The notes: generated by a model from the sequence alone, not told the origin. A stretch of DNA of 64,000 nt from Paracoccus denitrificans (GCA_005768755.1 VAFL01000003.1:248001-312000), one strand, 5' to 3'; counted from the stretch's first letter, positions 35,729 through 45,060 are shown. Numbers and translations are program-made.

Positions 35729-37603
35729 CTATGGCGCGCCATCTTCCTGCCACCAGGTTTCCGGCAGAAACCCCGGGTAATCGCCATAGATCGGAACGGT
35801 GTCGGGGAATTTCAGCCGCGATTCATGGGCAAGTCGGCTGACAGGCGAATAGCCGACCAGAATGACGTAGCGCCCTGCCGTCAGGATTCGGTCAAGCGCA
35901 TGGACCGCCGCCAGGTAATCATCGGGCGAGGTCGAGGTCAGCATGGCTGTGATCATCGCTTCCGCCGGCGGCGAATCCATACCCATCCAGTTTCGTGTGC
36001 CGGGTTCAGTGATCCCGGCCTTTCCCCAATAAAGCAGCTGCTCATTGCCCGGTGACAAGGACAGCGCGCGATCATACCATGTCATGTCGAAATCATAATT
36101 GTTCGTGCGCTCGACATATTGGGCGCTGTCAAGAAGGGTCACAGTGACCTGAATTCCGAACTTGCGAAGTGACTCGGCATAGATCTGTGCGATCTCCTTC
36201 ATCTCGGATGCGCTTGTCATGGCAGCGCCCGATTGGTTCAGCAGGATATCGAATGCCAGTGGCGTGCCGTCCGCGTTCGCAAGGACGCCGTTCTGGACCG
36301 ACCAGCCTGCTTCTTCCAGCATTGCCATGGCGCGACGCATCGCGCGCCTGTCGACCGGCTGGTCCGAACCTTCTGGCAGCGCATAGCCTTCCAGCGTCCC
36401 CGGCAGCAGCGCAGCTGCAAAAGGCTCCAGCAATTCCTTCACCCTGCCCTCGGCGGGGGTGCCGGGCTGAGCCGCCAGGTCGGAATTCGCGAAATAAGAC
36501 GTGATGCGCTTTTCCTGCCCGCCAGAAAGGGACGCGTTGATGAAGTCCCAGTTGAAGGCCTCGATCATGGCTTGCCGCACACGCCAATCCGCGAAGATAG
36601 GATTGCGGGTGTTCATCACCAGTCCCATGATGCCGGACGGGCGCTCATTCGGTATCTCTGATTTCACGACCTCGCCCGAGCTGGCTCTGGGAAAATCGAA
36701 CTCGCCCGCCCAACGCGTTGCGTCCAACTCTCTCCAGACGTCGATATCGCCGGATTTGAAGGCTTCGAACATGGCGTTGTTATCGCCGTAGTAATCGTAG
36801 ATCACTTCGTCGAAATTATGCAGTCCCTGATTGACGGGCAGATCCTTACCCCACCAGTCGGGGTTGCGCTGGAAGGTCAGGCTGCGCCCAGGATCGGCAT
36901 CAGAGATGACATAGGGACCAGACCCGATCGGCACCTCCATCCCCGCCTGGGCGAAATCCTGGCCGTCCCATTGGGCCTTTTTCAGGATCGGCCGCATCCC
37001 CAACAGCATGGCCAGTTCGCGATCTTCGGTATTGAAGGTGAATCGGATCTTGCCGGGGCCTGTCTGTTCCATCTTTTCGACCTTGCTCCAGGCACCACGA
37101 TAGCGCGGGTGGCCCTGCGTGCCGAGTGTCTCATAGGACCACATCACGTCCTCGATCGTCACGGGAGAGCCGTCTGAAAACCTGGCCTCGGGGCGCAGGG
37201 TGAACTCCACCCAGGTTCGTTCGGGGTCGGTTTCCACCGATTCCGCCAGCAAGCCGTAAAGCGTGAAAGGTTCGTCCAGCGTGCGGAACATCAGTGTCTC
37301 GGCCACAACGCCCGGCATCGTATATACTGGCCAGGCCGGGCTGCCACGCAGCACCCAGGGCTTCAGAGAGTCGTAGGATCCCGATTCGGACAGGCGAATC
37401 GTGCCGCCTTTCGGTGCGTCGGGATTCGCATATGGCAGATGCGTGAAGCCCTTCGGAAGGGCAGGTTCTCCATACATCGCAATGCCATGCGACGGCTCGG
37501 CAAGGCTTGTGCGCGGCAGGATGGCAACAGTCGCAAGGGTGCAGAACATCACGGAAATCACGCCGGTGATCGCGGATTTGTTAGGTTTTTTGAAGATTCG
37601 CAT
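35729..37603 (-). CDS. Extracellular solute-binding protein family 5 (YejA-like), orphan
   Basis: 624-residue periplasmic binding protein of the peptide/nickel ABC transporter class, with a signal peptide of about 35 residues ending TSLAEP. YejA-type features are HGIAMYGEPALPKGFTHLPY, NPDAPKGGTIRLSESGSYDSL, a VETDPERTWVEFTL stretch and RPSGIMGLVMNTRNPIF. No permease or ATPase gene adjoins it, so it must work with a transporter encoded elsewhere or as a solitary receptor. Its promoter region is shared with the candidate small RNA on the opposite strand. Confidence 0.9.
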   Translation of the reverse strand: MRIFKKPNKSAITGVISVMFCTLATVAILPRTSLAEPSHGIAMYGEPALPKGFTHLPYANPDAPKGGTIRLSESGSYDSLKPWVLRGSPAWPVYTMPGVVAETLMFRTLDEPFTLYGLLAESVETDPERTWVEFTLRPEARFSDGSPVTIEDVMWSYETLGTQGHPRYRGAWSKVEKMEQTGPGKIRFTFNTEDRELAMLLGMRPILKKAQWDGQDFAQAGMEVPIGSGPYVISDADPGRSLTFQRNPDWWGKDLPVNQGLHNFDEVIYDYYGDNNAMFEAFKSGDIDVWRELDATRWAGEFDFPRASSGEVVKSEIPNERPSGIMGLVMNTRNPIFADWRVRQAMIEAFNWDFINASLSGGQEKRITSYFANSDLAAQPGTPAEGRVKELLEPFAAALLPGTLEGYALPEGSDQPVDRRAMRRAMAMLEEAGWSVQNGVLANADGTPLAFDILLNQSGAAMTSASEMKEIAQIYAESLRKFGIQVTVTLLDSAQYVERTNNYDFDMTWYDRALSLSPGNEQLLYWGKAGITEPGTRNWMGMDSPPAEAMITAMLTSTSPDDYLAAVHALDRILTAGRYVILVGYSPVSRLAHESRLKFPDTVPIYGDYPGFLPETWWQEDGAP

Positions 37604-37687
37604 CTCGACCCCGAATTGCAGGCGGCAAAAGCCAGTGATTTCATGGGGCAGACTATCCGAGCGTGTTTACCGTGACAAACATGAGCC

Positions 37688-37716
37688 TTGGACTCACGCG
37701 CTGTTTCGCCTATACA
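37688..37716 (+). promoter_or_regulatory. Sigma-70 promoter for candidate small RNA
   Basis: TTGGAC (37688-37693), exactly 17 bases, TATACA (37711-37716). It is one of the best -35/-10 matches I noticed in the window, with transcription expected to start near 37723. Confidence 0.6.
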
Positions 37717-37722
37717 TGAGTC

Positions 37723-37796
37723 ACTGCTCGATAGGTTTCTTGCCTGTATGAAACCTGCCTCATGACTTGCGCCCGCCTTGTGCGGGCGCTTTTTTT
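37723..37796 (+). ncRNA. Candidate small RNA with 5' stem-loop and terminator
   Basis: The expected transcript is about 74 bases. It contains a perfect 7-bp hairpin (37733-37739 with 37750-37756, ten-base loop) and ends in a strong terminator: stem 37769-37776 with 37782-37789, then seven T (37790-37796). No rightward gene precedes the terminator, so it does not end an mRNA. A short frame from 37716 starts upstream of the likely transcription start. Alternatively it is the attenuated leader of the MFS gene, whose start is 128 bases further on. Confidence 0.6.
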
Positions 37797-37923
37797 GGCG
37801 GTTTGTCGCGGGTCCCTGATGTCGGTTATTGCAACATGGGACGAGTTGCGTCACAGCGCGAAAATACCAGCATTCTGATACCGAGTCTGCGCCCGTCGGG
37901 GGTGCGACCGATGGGGGGCCGTC

Positions 37924-39111
37924 ATGTCGACACAAACCAATCGCCCGCGTGCGCGCCCGTTATGGCATGATGCAGGCTGGCGGGCCGTCGTCGCGGGCTT
38001 CACGCTGAACGGGTTTCTGTTCGGCGTGTGGGCGTCACGCATTCCCAGCTTCAAGGCTGAATTCGGGCTGTCGCAAGCGACGCTGGGGTTCCTGCTTCTG
38101 GGATTGGCGGGCGGCGCGATCACGTCATTCCCGCTGGCAGGTGGACTGAGCGAGCGGTTGGGGGCGGCACGCATGACCGTGCTGTGCGCGATCCTCTATT
38201 GTCCGGCACTGGTCGCGCTCGCGCTGGCGCCAGGTGTTCTGCTGTTGGGCGCTGCCCTGTTCCTGTTCGGTGCACTTCACGGGTCAATGGACGTGGCGAT
38301 GAATGGCTGGGCGGCGAAGGTCGAAACCCGGCTGGCCCGATCCACGATGTCCATCTTTCACGCCATGTTCAGCCTTGGCGCGGGGCTGGGTGCCGGCAGC
38401 GGCTATCTGGCTGTCCGGCTGGGTCTTTCGCCGAGCGTGCATTTCCTTGCAATGGCCGTGGTCGGTGGTGCGGCAGCCCTGTGGCTGATGTGGCCCGAAC
38501 GTGACAGCACGCCCCCCCGCCCCAACACCAGTTCAACGCCGCAGAAGCTGTTCATGCTGCCCCATGGCACGCTGTTGCTTGTCGGGTTGGTCGCGCTGTC
38601 GATCTCGATGGGCGAGGGGGCGATGGCGGATTGGAGCGCCGTTTTCCTGGAGCGCGTGGTCGGCGTGGACGAGGCCCAGGCCGCGCTGGGTTATGCCGCT
38701 TTCAGTGCGACCATGGTGCTGACGCGGCTTTCGGGCGGGCTGCTTGTCCAGTGGCTGGGACCTGTCATGGTAACGCGCCTCAGCGGGCTGACCGCCTTTT
38801 TGGGGCTGGCGATCGTTATCACGGCGCACAGCCTGAGCGTCGCCTTGATCGGATTCGCATTGGTCGGGATCGGCTATGCCGTCATCATGCCGCTTGTTTT
38901 CTCGCGTGCGGCGAATGATCCGGACCTGCCGCCGGGTCCTGCCATCGCCAGCGTGGCGACGGTCGGCTATGGCGGGATGCTGTTGGGGCCGCCGGTGGTC
39001 GGGTTTGTCGCGCAGCTTGCGGGGCTTCCGGTGTCCTTCGGGATGCTTGCCGTGCTGGCGCTCTGCGCCGTAGGACTGGCCCCGGTGCTGCGGCTAGGGC
39101 CATCAGACTGA
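37924..39111 (+). CDS. MFS transporter (YbjJ-like)
   Basis: 395-residue major-facilitator protein with twelve membrane helices. The signature between TM2 and TM3 is GGLSERLGAARM, and the GSMDVAMNGWAAKVE and SLGAGLGAGSGYLAV segments resemble the YbjJ group. MGEGAMADWSAVFL in TM7 is also characteristic. The substrate is unknown. A G-rich ribosome site lies just upstream. The candidate small RNA with its terminator precedes it. Confidence 0.88.
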   Translation: MSTQTNRPRARPLWHDAGWRAVVAGFTLNGFLFGVWASRIPSFKAEFGLSQATLGFLLLGLAGGAITSFPLAGGLSERLGAARMTVLCAILYCPALVALALAPGVLLLGAALFLFGALHGSMDVAMNGWAAKVETRLARSTMSIFHAMFSLGAGLGAGSGYLAVRLGLSPSVHFLAMAVVGGAAALWLMWPERDSTPPRPNTSSTPQKLFMLPHGTLLLVGLVALSISMGEGAMADWSAVFLERVVGVDEAQAALGYAAFSATMVLTRLSGGLLVQWLGPVMVTRLSGLTAFLGLAIVITAHSLSVALIGFALVGIGYAVIMPLVFSRAANDPDLPPGPAIASVATVGYGGMLLGPPVVGFVAQLAGLPVSFGMLAVLALCAVGLAPVLRLGPSD

Positions 39112-39150
39112 AGCGCATAACCGGCTGGGCGCCCCGCCGGTTGCATGGTT

Positions 39151-39172
39151 CGCCCGACCTTGCGGTCGGGCG
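39151..39172. terminator. Hairpin between MFS and D-amino-acid transaminase genes
   Basis: Perfect 9-bp inverted repeat (39151-39159 with 39164-39172) with a TTGC loop between two convergent genes. No T run on either side, so termination strength is uncertain. Confidence 0.5.
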
Positions 39173-39179
39173 GTCAGGT

Positions 39180-40040
39180 TCAGATCGCGGCTTTGCGCAT
39201 TTCGTCCAGATAGATCTCGCGCAGGCGTGCGGCGACCGGGCCGGGCGCGCCGTCACCGATCGCCGTGCCATCGAGTTCGATGACCGGTGTCACGAAAGCC
39301 GAGGCGGACGTGACAAAAGCCTCATCCGCTGCCTTGGCTTCCTCGACCGTAAAGGCCCGCTCCTCGACCTTCATTTGTGCGTCGCGCGCGAAACGCAGAA
39401 CGGCGGCGCGGGTGATGCCGTGCAGGATGTCGTGTGAAAGCTGGCGGGTAATGATGGTTCCGTCCTTGATGATATAGGCATTGTTCGACGTGCCTTCGGT
39501 GACCTTGCCGTCTTCCACCAGCCAGGCGTCATTCACGCCCTTCGCCTTGGCGGCCATCTTGGCCATCGAGGGATAGAGCAGCTGCGTGGTCTTGATATCG
39601 CGCCGGCCCCAGCGTTCGTCGGGAACGGTAATGACCTTCCAGCCTGTCTTGGCCCCGGGATTGTCGGCCATGCCCGGCTTCGATTGGGTGAAGGCGACCA
39701 CCGTCTGAGGTGTGTCCTCGGGCGGATAGGTGAAATCGCGGTCGCCCGGATTGCCGCGCGTGACCTGAAGATAGATCATGCCGTCGGTGATGTCGTTTTT
39801 CGTGACCAGTTCGCGGAACATGGCCAGATAGTCTTCGTCTGCCATCGGGTTGCCGATTTCCAACGCATCGAGCGAGCGGTTCAGCCGTGCCTGATGGCCG
39901 TCAAAGTCGATCAGCTTGCCGTCCAGGACGCTGACCACCTCATAAACCGCGTCGGCCATGACGAAGCCGCGATCAAAGATCGAGACCTTTGCCTCGGCTT
40001 CGGGCAGGTATTCGCCGTTAAGAAAAACGATGCGGGACAT
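39180..40040 (-). CDS. dat: D-amino-acid (D-alanine) transaminase
   Basis: PLP enzyme of fold type IV, 286 residues, interconverting D-alanine and D-glutamate with their keto acids. Features: MSRIVFLNGEYLPEAEAKVSIFDRGF with the start of the cofactor domain, YLQVTRGNPGDRDFTYP, catalytic lysine in RRDIKTTQLLYPSM, EGTSNNAYII and GITRAAVLRFA. I choose ATG 40040; an upstream frame start adds 29 unlikely residues. The length and the TRG motif favour D-transaminase over branched-chain aminotransferase. Confidence 0.9.
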   Translation of the reverse strand: MSRIVFLNGEYLPEAEAKVSIFDRGFVMADAVYEVVSVLDGKLIDFDGHQARLNRSLDALEIGNPMADEDYLAMFRELVTKNDITDGMIYLQVTRGNPGDRDFTYPPEDTPQTVVAFTQSKPGMADNPGAKTGWKVITVPDERWGRRDIKTTQLLYPSMAKMAAKAKGVNDAWLVEDGKVTEGTSNNAYIIKDGTIITRQLSHDILHGITRAAVLRFARDAQMKVEERAFTVEEAKAADEAFVTSASAFVTPVIELDGTAIGDGAPGPVAARLREIYLDEMRKAAI

Positions 40041-40445
40041 GCGCTTGCTCCTGTGACTGATGCGGATGCTGTCATGCGCCGCGAAGCCGGGGCCGTCAAG
40101 CGGCGGCACATCGCGACCTATTGACACAATGCCCCAAAGTAAGGCAAACGTGATCGAACGCCGGGCAGGAGTGAACTGTCGCGAGCGTCACGAAATACGC
40201 TGGGTGCCAGGCGGGGAGGCCAGGGCATCCGTACGCGGGAGGAGACAGGTCCTTCGCTGAACAAGCGGGGGACCTGTTTCCGTTCCGCCGACTGCCATTA
40301 CAGCGAAAGCGGGGCTGGTATTACTGTCGCCAGAAGACGCGTGCGACGCAGTGGCAGGTTGCTGTCCTGATTGCGCAGGCATGTTTCGGGCTGTGCCGAC
40401 GGGTCGGAATTGGCCGCACCCGGGGGGCGGATGCGGCCTTTGCCG
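40041..40445. other. 405-base gap with two hairpins, no gene recognised
   Basis: No credible coding frame. It contains a 14-pair hairpin (40245-40258 with 40264-40277, including two G-T pairs) flanked on the leftward strand by CTCCTCCC. A ten-pair GC-rich hairpin at about 40412-40438 probably terminates the PhoD gene. Promoter for the transaminase is presumably near 40100. Confidence 0.5.
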
Positions 40446-42008
40446 TCAGGCCTGCACCGGGTCCAGGGTGACCGACCACAGCTCTGCATCGCCCACATCC
40501 ATCAGCCGCACCTTCATCTGTTCTGTCGCGGCGTCGATATCGACAATCCCGAAGAATTGCAGCCCGGCAGAGGGCGGCAGATTGGCCTGCCCCGGTTCGG
40601 GGGCCTTAACGAATTCGACATTCGGACCGAATTTCATGTCCATCTCTCCCGGACCGAAGGTGCCGGCGTGAAGCGGACCCGACACGAATTCCCAGAACGG
40701 CTCGAATTCCTGGAACTGCGCGCGATCGGGGCTGTAGTGATTGGCGGCGGTATAATGAACATCGGCCGTCAGCCAGACGGTATTGAGGATATTTTCGTCA
40801 CGGATGAACCGCAAAAGTTCGGCGAATTCCAGTTCGCGCCCTTTGGCCGGGCCACTGTCGCCGTTGGCAACAGCCTCGACCCCCTGTTTGTCGGCGCCGT
40901 TGTTCCACACGATGATCCCGATCGGCATGTCCGAGGCGATGACCTTCCAGGTGGCGGTCGACCGTTTCAGTTCGTCTTTCAGCCAGGCCATCTGGCGTGC
41001 ACCCAGCACGGCGGCTTCCGGCGTCAGCTCGGTCTCCATGCCGTCGCCATTTGGTCCGCGATAGCTGCGCAGATCCAGAAAGAATATGTCCAGCGACGGA
41101 CCGTATCCGATCTTGCGGAAGACGCGGCCCGGCTCTGCCGGAGTGTAGGAAATCGGTGTCATCTCGTGGAACGCGCGCCCGCCGCGTGCGGACAGAAGGG
41201 CGATGGATTTTTCGGAATAGCGGTCGTCGGCGGAAAGGTCCTTTGCCGATGACCAGTTATTCGTGACCTCGTGGTCATCCCATTGATAGTAGACCGGTAC
41301 CATCGCGTTCAGCGCGCGGACATGCTCGTCCATCATGTTGTATTTGTAACGTCCACGGTATTCGTCCAGCGTTTCCGCGACCTTCTGGACCTCGGGGATC
41401 AGGACGGTGTTTTTCCACAGCCCACCGTCGAACTCCTGTTCCTCTGCCATCGGTCCGTCGGCATAGATGGTGTCGCCGGAATGGATCATGAAATCGGGTT
41501 CGTGGCGCGACATGGTGGCATATGTGCGCATGCCATTTTCGTCGATGCCCCAGCCCTGACCCGCAGTGTCGCCTGACCAGACAAACCGGATGTCGCGCTT
41601 TTCGGTTGGTGCGGTGCGGAACTGACCGATGACGGGTTCGGATACCGCGTTCACATCATTCAGGTCGGCAGCGGTGAAGCGATAGAAGATCCGCTGATCG
41701 GCGGGCAGATCGGTCAGCATCGCCTTCACCGCCATATCCGTATCGGGCAGCGCGTTCAGGCTGGCGACGGTGCGGGCATTGTCGAAACTTTCAGTTGTCG
41801 CAACCTCCAGTGTGACACGTGCCGCGCGGTCGGGCCGCGTCCACACCATGCCTGACGCGGCTGTCGGGTCGCCCGATTGAACGCCATGAGCGAAGACGGG
41901 ACGCGTGGCGGCACGCGAAATTGCAGGCATGGACAGCGTGGCGGCAAATGCGGCACCCGTGCCCAGAACGGCGCGGCGGCTGAGACGGGGAAGAATGAGG
42001 CGGCTCAT
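40446..42008 (-). CDS. phoD: PhoD-like alkaline phosphatase, Tat-exported
   Basis: 520-residue phosphatase/phosphodiesterase. The Tat signal is LSRRAVLGTGAAFAATLSMPAI-like in the first 35 residues. Calcium/iron-site motifs of PhoD are visible: FVWSGDTAGQGWG, HSGDTIYADG, QWDDHEVTNNW and LTADVHYTAANHY. It releases phosphate from organic phosphomonoesters and diesters in the periplasm. ATG 42008 has AGGAG eight bases upstream, preferred over 42044. No Pho-box pattern was recognised, so phosphate control is unproven. Confidence 0.92.
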   Translation of the reverse strand: MSRLILPRLSRRAVLGTGAAFAATLSMPAISRAATRPVFAHGVQSGDPTAASGMVWTRPDRAARVTLEVATTESFDNARTVASLNALPDTDMAVKAMLTDLPADQRIFYRFTAADLNDVNAVSEPVIGQFRTAPTEKRDIRFVWSGDTAGQGWGIDENGMRTYATMSRHEPDFMIHSGDTIYADGPMAEEQEFDGGLWKNTVLIPEVQKVAETLDEYRGRYKYNMMDEHVRALNAMVPVYYQWDDHEVTNNWSSAKDLSADDRYSEKSIALLSARGGRAFHEMTPISYTPAEPGRVFRKIGYGPSLDIFFLDLRSYRGPNGDGMETELTPEAAVLGARQMAWLKDELKRSTATWKVIASDMPIGIIVWNNGADKQGVEAVANGDSGPAKGRELEFAELLRFIRDENILNTVWLTADVHYTAANHYSPDRAQFQEFEPFWEFVSGPLHAGTFGPGEMDMKFGPNVEFVKAPEPGQANLPPSAGLQFFGIVDIDAATEQMKVRLMDVGDAELWSVTLDPVQA

Positions 42009-42172
42009 AGTGTGGCTCCTGTCACTGAAATCGCGCTTAGCCATAGGTCAGGCGGATGACAGGAAGATGAAGGTTGCGGATCGGAACGGTAACGTGGCCG
42101 TGCGCGTTCCGGCATGGAAATATCGCCGCAAGGTGATGTGCAAACCGTCGGAAACAAAGGCATAAAGGCCGT

Positions 42173-42769
42173 ATGAAAAAATTCGCTTTCGCAATCGCGC
42201 CCGTCATCGCCCTTCTGGCCACCGCCCCGGCGGCGCTGGCGCAGAAGATCCCGCTGCAAAACATCTCGAACTATCTGAACGGTCTGTCGACCATGCAGTC
42301 CGAGTTCACGCAGATCAATCCAGATGGCACGATCTCGGCCGGAACGGTCTATATCCAGCGCCCGAACCGGGTGCGGTTCGAATACAAGAATTCGAACCAG
42401 CTGGTGCTTGCCTCTGGCGGGCAGGTCGCAGTCTTCGATGCGAAGTCGAACCAGGGCCCGCAGGTCTATCCGCTCAGCGAGACGCCGCTGTCGATCATTC
42501 TTGCGCCGAACGTGAACCTGGGGCGCAAGGGGATGGTCACCGGCCATAGCGAGGTGAAGAATACCACTGTTGTCACCGCGCAGGACCCGGCGCACCCTGA
42601 ATATGGCAACATCCAGATGGTCTTCACGAACCCGACCGAGCTTCGCCAGTGGATCGTGACCGATGACACGGGCAAAAAGACCACGGTCATTCTGGGCGAG
42701 GGCCGCAAGGGCGTCAGCTTCAAACCCTCGACCTTCGTCATCGAGAACGAAGTTCAGCGGCGCCGGTAA
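42173..42769 (+). CDS. lolA: Outer-membrane lipoprotein chaperone LolA
   Basis: 198-residue periplasmic carrier that ferries lipoproteins to the outer membrane. The signal peptide ends PAALAQ. The mature part matches LolA: YLNGLSTMQSEFTQINPDGTISAGTVYIQRPNRVRFEY, VASGG-type strand and PLSETPLSIIL. Alphaproteobacterial LolA often lacks an obvious LolB partner, and none is here. Monocistronic, with a strong terminator. Confidence 0.93.
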   Translation: MKKFAFAIAPVIALLATAPAALAQKIPLQNISNYLNGLSTMQSEFTQINPDGTISAGTVYIQRPNRVRFEYKNSNQLVLASGGQVAVFDAKSNQGPQVYPLSETPLSIILAPNVNLGRKGMVTGHSEVKNTTVVTAQDPAHPEYGNIQMVFTNPTELRQWIVTDDTGKKTTVILGEGRKGVSFKPSTFVIENEVQRRR

Positions 42770-42784
42770 CAGCGCGCGGAATGT

Positions 42785-42817
42785 GAAACGGGGCGGTCTT
42801 CAGGCCGCCCCGTTTTC
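42785..42817. terminator. Bidirectional terminator between lolA and the transglycosylase gene
   Basis: Perfect 11-bp inverted repeat (42786-42796 with 42805-42815), with T-rich tails on both strands, between convergent genes. Confidence 0.88.
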
Positions 42818-42862
42818 ATTATCAATCGCGAGATGAGCGCGCGATACCCGGCAGCCGGCCGA

Positions 42863-43438
42863 TCAGCGGCAGCTGTTCAACTGGCCGTGGTACATCTCGG
42901 CCCGGCGCTGCACATTGGCCGAGACGGTCATCAGCCAGCCCTTCGAGCGGTAGGAGCCGCGGGCAAAGCCGGAACGTCCTTCGTGATAAGCAAGGTATTG
43001 CGAGCGGGCATCCCACTTGGAAATCCCCAGCCGCCGCGTCGATCCGTCCATATACCAGCCCATGAAGTCGGTGGCGTCGGCGATATTGTCGCGCTTTGCC
43101 CGGCGATTGCCGCTTTCCTCAAGATATTCTTCCCAGGTGCCATCTAGCGCCTGGCTGTAACCATAGGCAGAGCTTTGGCGCCCGATCGGGATGATCCCGA
43201 GCGCGTATTGATGTGGCGTGCGCGCATCGCCGATGAATTTTGATTCCTGATGGATCGCCGCCATCTGCACCGCAACCGGAACGCCCCAGCGTTTTTCTGT
43301 CCGGGCCATGGCACGGTAATATGCCGGTCGTTCGCGGATGATCGCGCAGGCGTTGTCCAGCTCGCGCGGGGCCGAATAGTTGCCGCCGCCGCATGAGGCG
43401 ACCAGCATAAGGATCGCCAGTTTCAATAGCCTGTTCAT
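42863..43438 (-). CDS. Lytic transglycosylase-like lipoprotein
   Basis: 191-residue lipoprotein with lipobox MLVASC (Cys16) and an SLT/lysozyme-like domain. The putative catalytic glutamate is in AAIHQESKFIGDART, followed by ALGIIPIGRQSSAYGYSQALDGTWEEY and YLAYHEGRSGFARGSY. It would cleave peptidoglycan glycan strands from the inner face of the outer membrane. ATG 43438 follows GAGG; a longer frame to 43588 has no signal-peptide logic. Monocistronic and divergent from the Anbu operon. Confidence 0.86.
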   Translation of the reverse strand: MNRLLKLAILMLVASCGGGNYSAPRELDNACAIIRERPAYYRAMARTEKRWGVPVAVQMAAIHQESKFIGDARTPHQYALGIIPIGRQSSAYGYSQALDGTWEEYLEESGNRRAKRDNIADATDFMGWYMDGSTRRLGISKWDARSQYLAYHEGRSGFARGSYRSKGWLMTVSANVQRRAEMYHGQLNSCR

Positions 43439-43642
43439 GTCTGCCTCGTTCGCAACACGTTTTTCTTTTTTTGCTACATTATTGGATTTCGTCGCCGGGA
43501 TAAACAGCTTCTGCAGTTGCCGTATTTCCGGGCAGAGGACGGAACTTGCCGGTCTTTGGTTCATTGGGCAGGAAGGCTGACTTTTCAACGTGTCGACAAG
43601 GCGTCATCCTTGGCGAAAAGTTGCCGAAGATTGTGAGGTTCG

Positions 43643-45049
43643 ATGTATTACAACGAGATGTTCGACGGCGAACAGGTGCGCGAGGCCTATTCCGGCCTGT
43701 CCGACTGGATCGCACGGATGCCGGCCGAGATAAGGCAGTTGAAACAGGCCGAGGCCGAAGCCCTGTTCCGTCGCATCGGCATCACCTTCGCTGTCTATGG
43801 CGAAGGCGGCGATCCTGATCGTCTGATCCCGTTCGACATGATGCCGCGCGTGTTCACGCAGTCCGAATGGCGGCGGCTGGAACGCGGGATCAAGCAGCGC
43901 GCCAAGGCATTGAACGCCTTCCTGCGCGACGTCTACGGTCGCGGAGAGATCATTCGCGCCGGTCGCATTCCGGGCCGTCTGGTCTATCAGAACGACGCAT
44001 ATGAAAAGGCGCTCGTCGGCTTCGTGCCGCCGCGCGGCGTCTACAGCCACATCATCGGCATCGACCTTGTTCGCACCGGGCGTGACGAATTCTTCGTGCT
44101 GGAAGACAATTGCCGCACCCCGTCCGGCGTCAGCTATATGCTTGAAAACCGCGAAATCATGATGCGCATGTTTCCCGAACTGTTCCGCGGCAACCGGATC
44201 GAGCCGGTGGACGGCTATCCCGAATTGTTGCGCAGGACGCTGGAATCGGTGGCGCCCGCCAAATGCCAGGGCCGTCCGCGTGTCGTGATCCTGACGCCCG
44301 GCCACTTCAACAGTGCCTATTACGAACACAGCTTCCTGGCCAATCTGATGGGCGTGGAACTGGTCGAAGGCGCCGACCTGTTTGTCGAAGGCGAATTCGT
44401 CTACATGCGGACGACGGAAGGGCCCAAAAAGGTCGACGTGATCTATCGCCGCATTGACGACGCCTTCATCGACCCGTTGTGCTTCCGGCGCGATTCGATG
44501 CTGGGCGTGCCTGGGCTGATGGACGTCTATCGTTCGGGCGGTGTGTCGATCTGTTCCGCACCGGGCGCGGGCGTGGCCGATGACAAGGCCATATATACCT
44601 TCGTCCCCGAGATGGTCCGCTTCTATCTGGGAGAGGAGCCGATCCTGAAAAATGTCGATACCTGGACGCTTTGGAAGCAGGATGACTACAAGTATGTCAT
44701 GGATAATCTGGCCGATCTTGTCGTGAAGGAGGTTCACGGATCCGGCGGATACGGGATGCTGGTCGGTCCACGATCCACCAAGCAGGAGATCGAGGATTTC
44801 CGGAAGGTCATCCAGAAGAACCCGTCGAACTACATCGCCCAACCCACGCTGTCGCTGTCGACATGCCCGACATTTGTCGAGGAAGGGGTGGCGCCGCGCC
44901 ATGTCGATCTGCGGCCCTTCTGCCTTTGCGGAGATCGGATCGAGCTTGTGCCCGGTGGCCTGACGCGCGTGGCGTTGAAGGAAGGCAGTCTTGTCGTGAA
45001 CTCGTCGCAAGGCGGGGGCGTCAAGGACACTTGGGTCCTGTCGGAATAA
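43643..45049 (+). CDS. Circularly permuted type-2 ATP-grasp protein (Anbu operon)
   Basis: 468-residue enzyme of the circularly permuted ATP-grasp group, predicted to form an amide or peptide bond using ATP. Recognisable parts: MYYNEMFDGEQVREAYSGL, the LEDNCRTPSGVSYMLENR nucleotide/metal segment, NPLxxYDRIDDAF-like VIYRRIDDAFIDP, DKAIYTFVPEMVRFYL and VVKEVHGSGGYGMLVGP. It is the first of four genes always found with Anbu: ATP-grasp, alpha-E, transglutaminase, Anbu. The acceptor and donor are unknown. Confidence 0.92.
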   Translation: MYYNEMFDGEQVREAYSGLSDWIARMPAEIRQLKQAEAEALFRRIGITFAVYGEGGDPDRLIPFDMMPRVFTQSEWRRLERGIKQRAKALNAFLRDVYGRGEIIRAGRIPGRLVYQNDAYEKALVGFVPPRGVYSHIIGIDLVRTGRDEFFVLEDNCRTPSGVSYMLENREIMMRMFPELFRGNRIEPVDGYPELLRRTLESVAPAKCQGRPRVVILTPGHFNSAYYEHSFLANLMGVELVEGADLFVEGEFVYMRTTEGPKKVDVIYRRIDDAFIDPLCFRRDSMLGVPGLMDVYRSGGVSICSAPGAGVADDKAIYTFVPEMVRFYLGEEPILKNVDTWTLWKQDDYKYVMDNLADLVVKEVHGSGGYGMLVGPRSTKQEIEDFRKVIQKNPSNYIAQPTLSLSTCPTFVEEGVAPRHVDLRPFCLCGDRIELVPGGLTRVALKEGSLVVNSSQGGGVKDTWVLSE

Positions 45050-45060
45050 GGGGGATAGAC

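Noticed and set aside
40446..42008. Pho-box control of phoD
   Set aside because: I could not find a convincing pair of CTGTCAT-like direct repeats in the upstream sequence.
43604..45010. 468-codon minus-strand frame antisense to the ATP-grasp gene
   Set aside because: Same artefact; the plus-strand protein is a convincing ATP-grasp homologue, and the antisense translation is low-complexity and motif-free.
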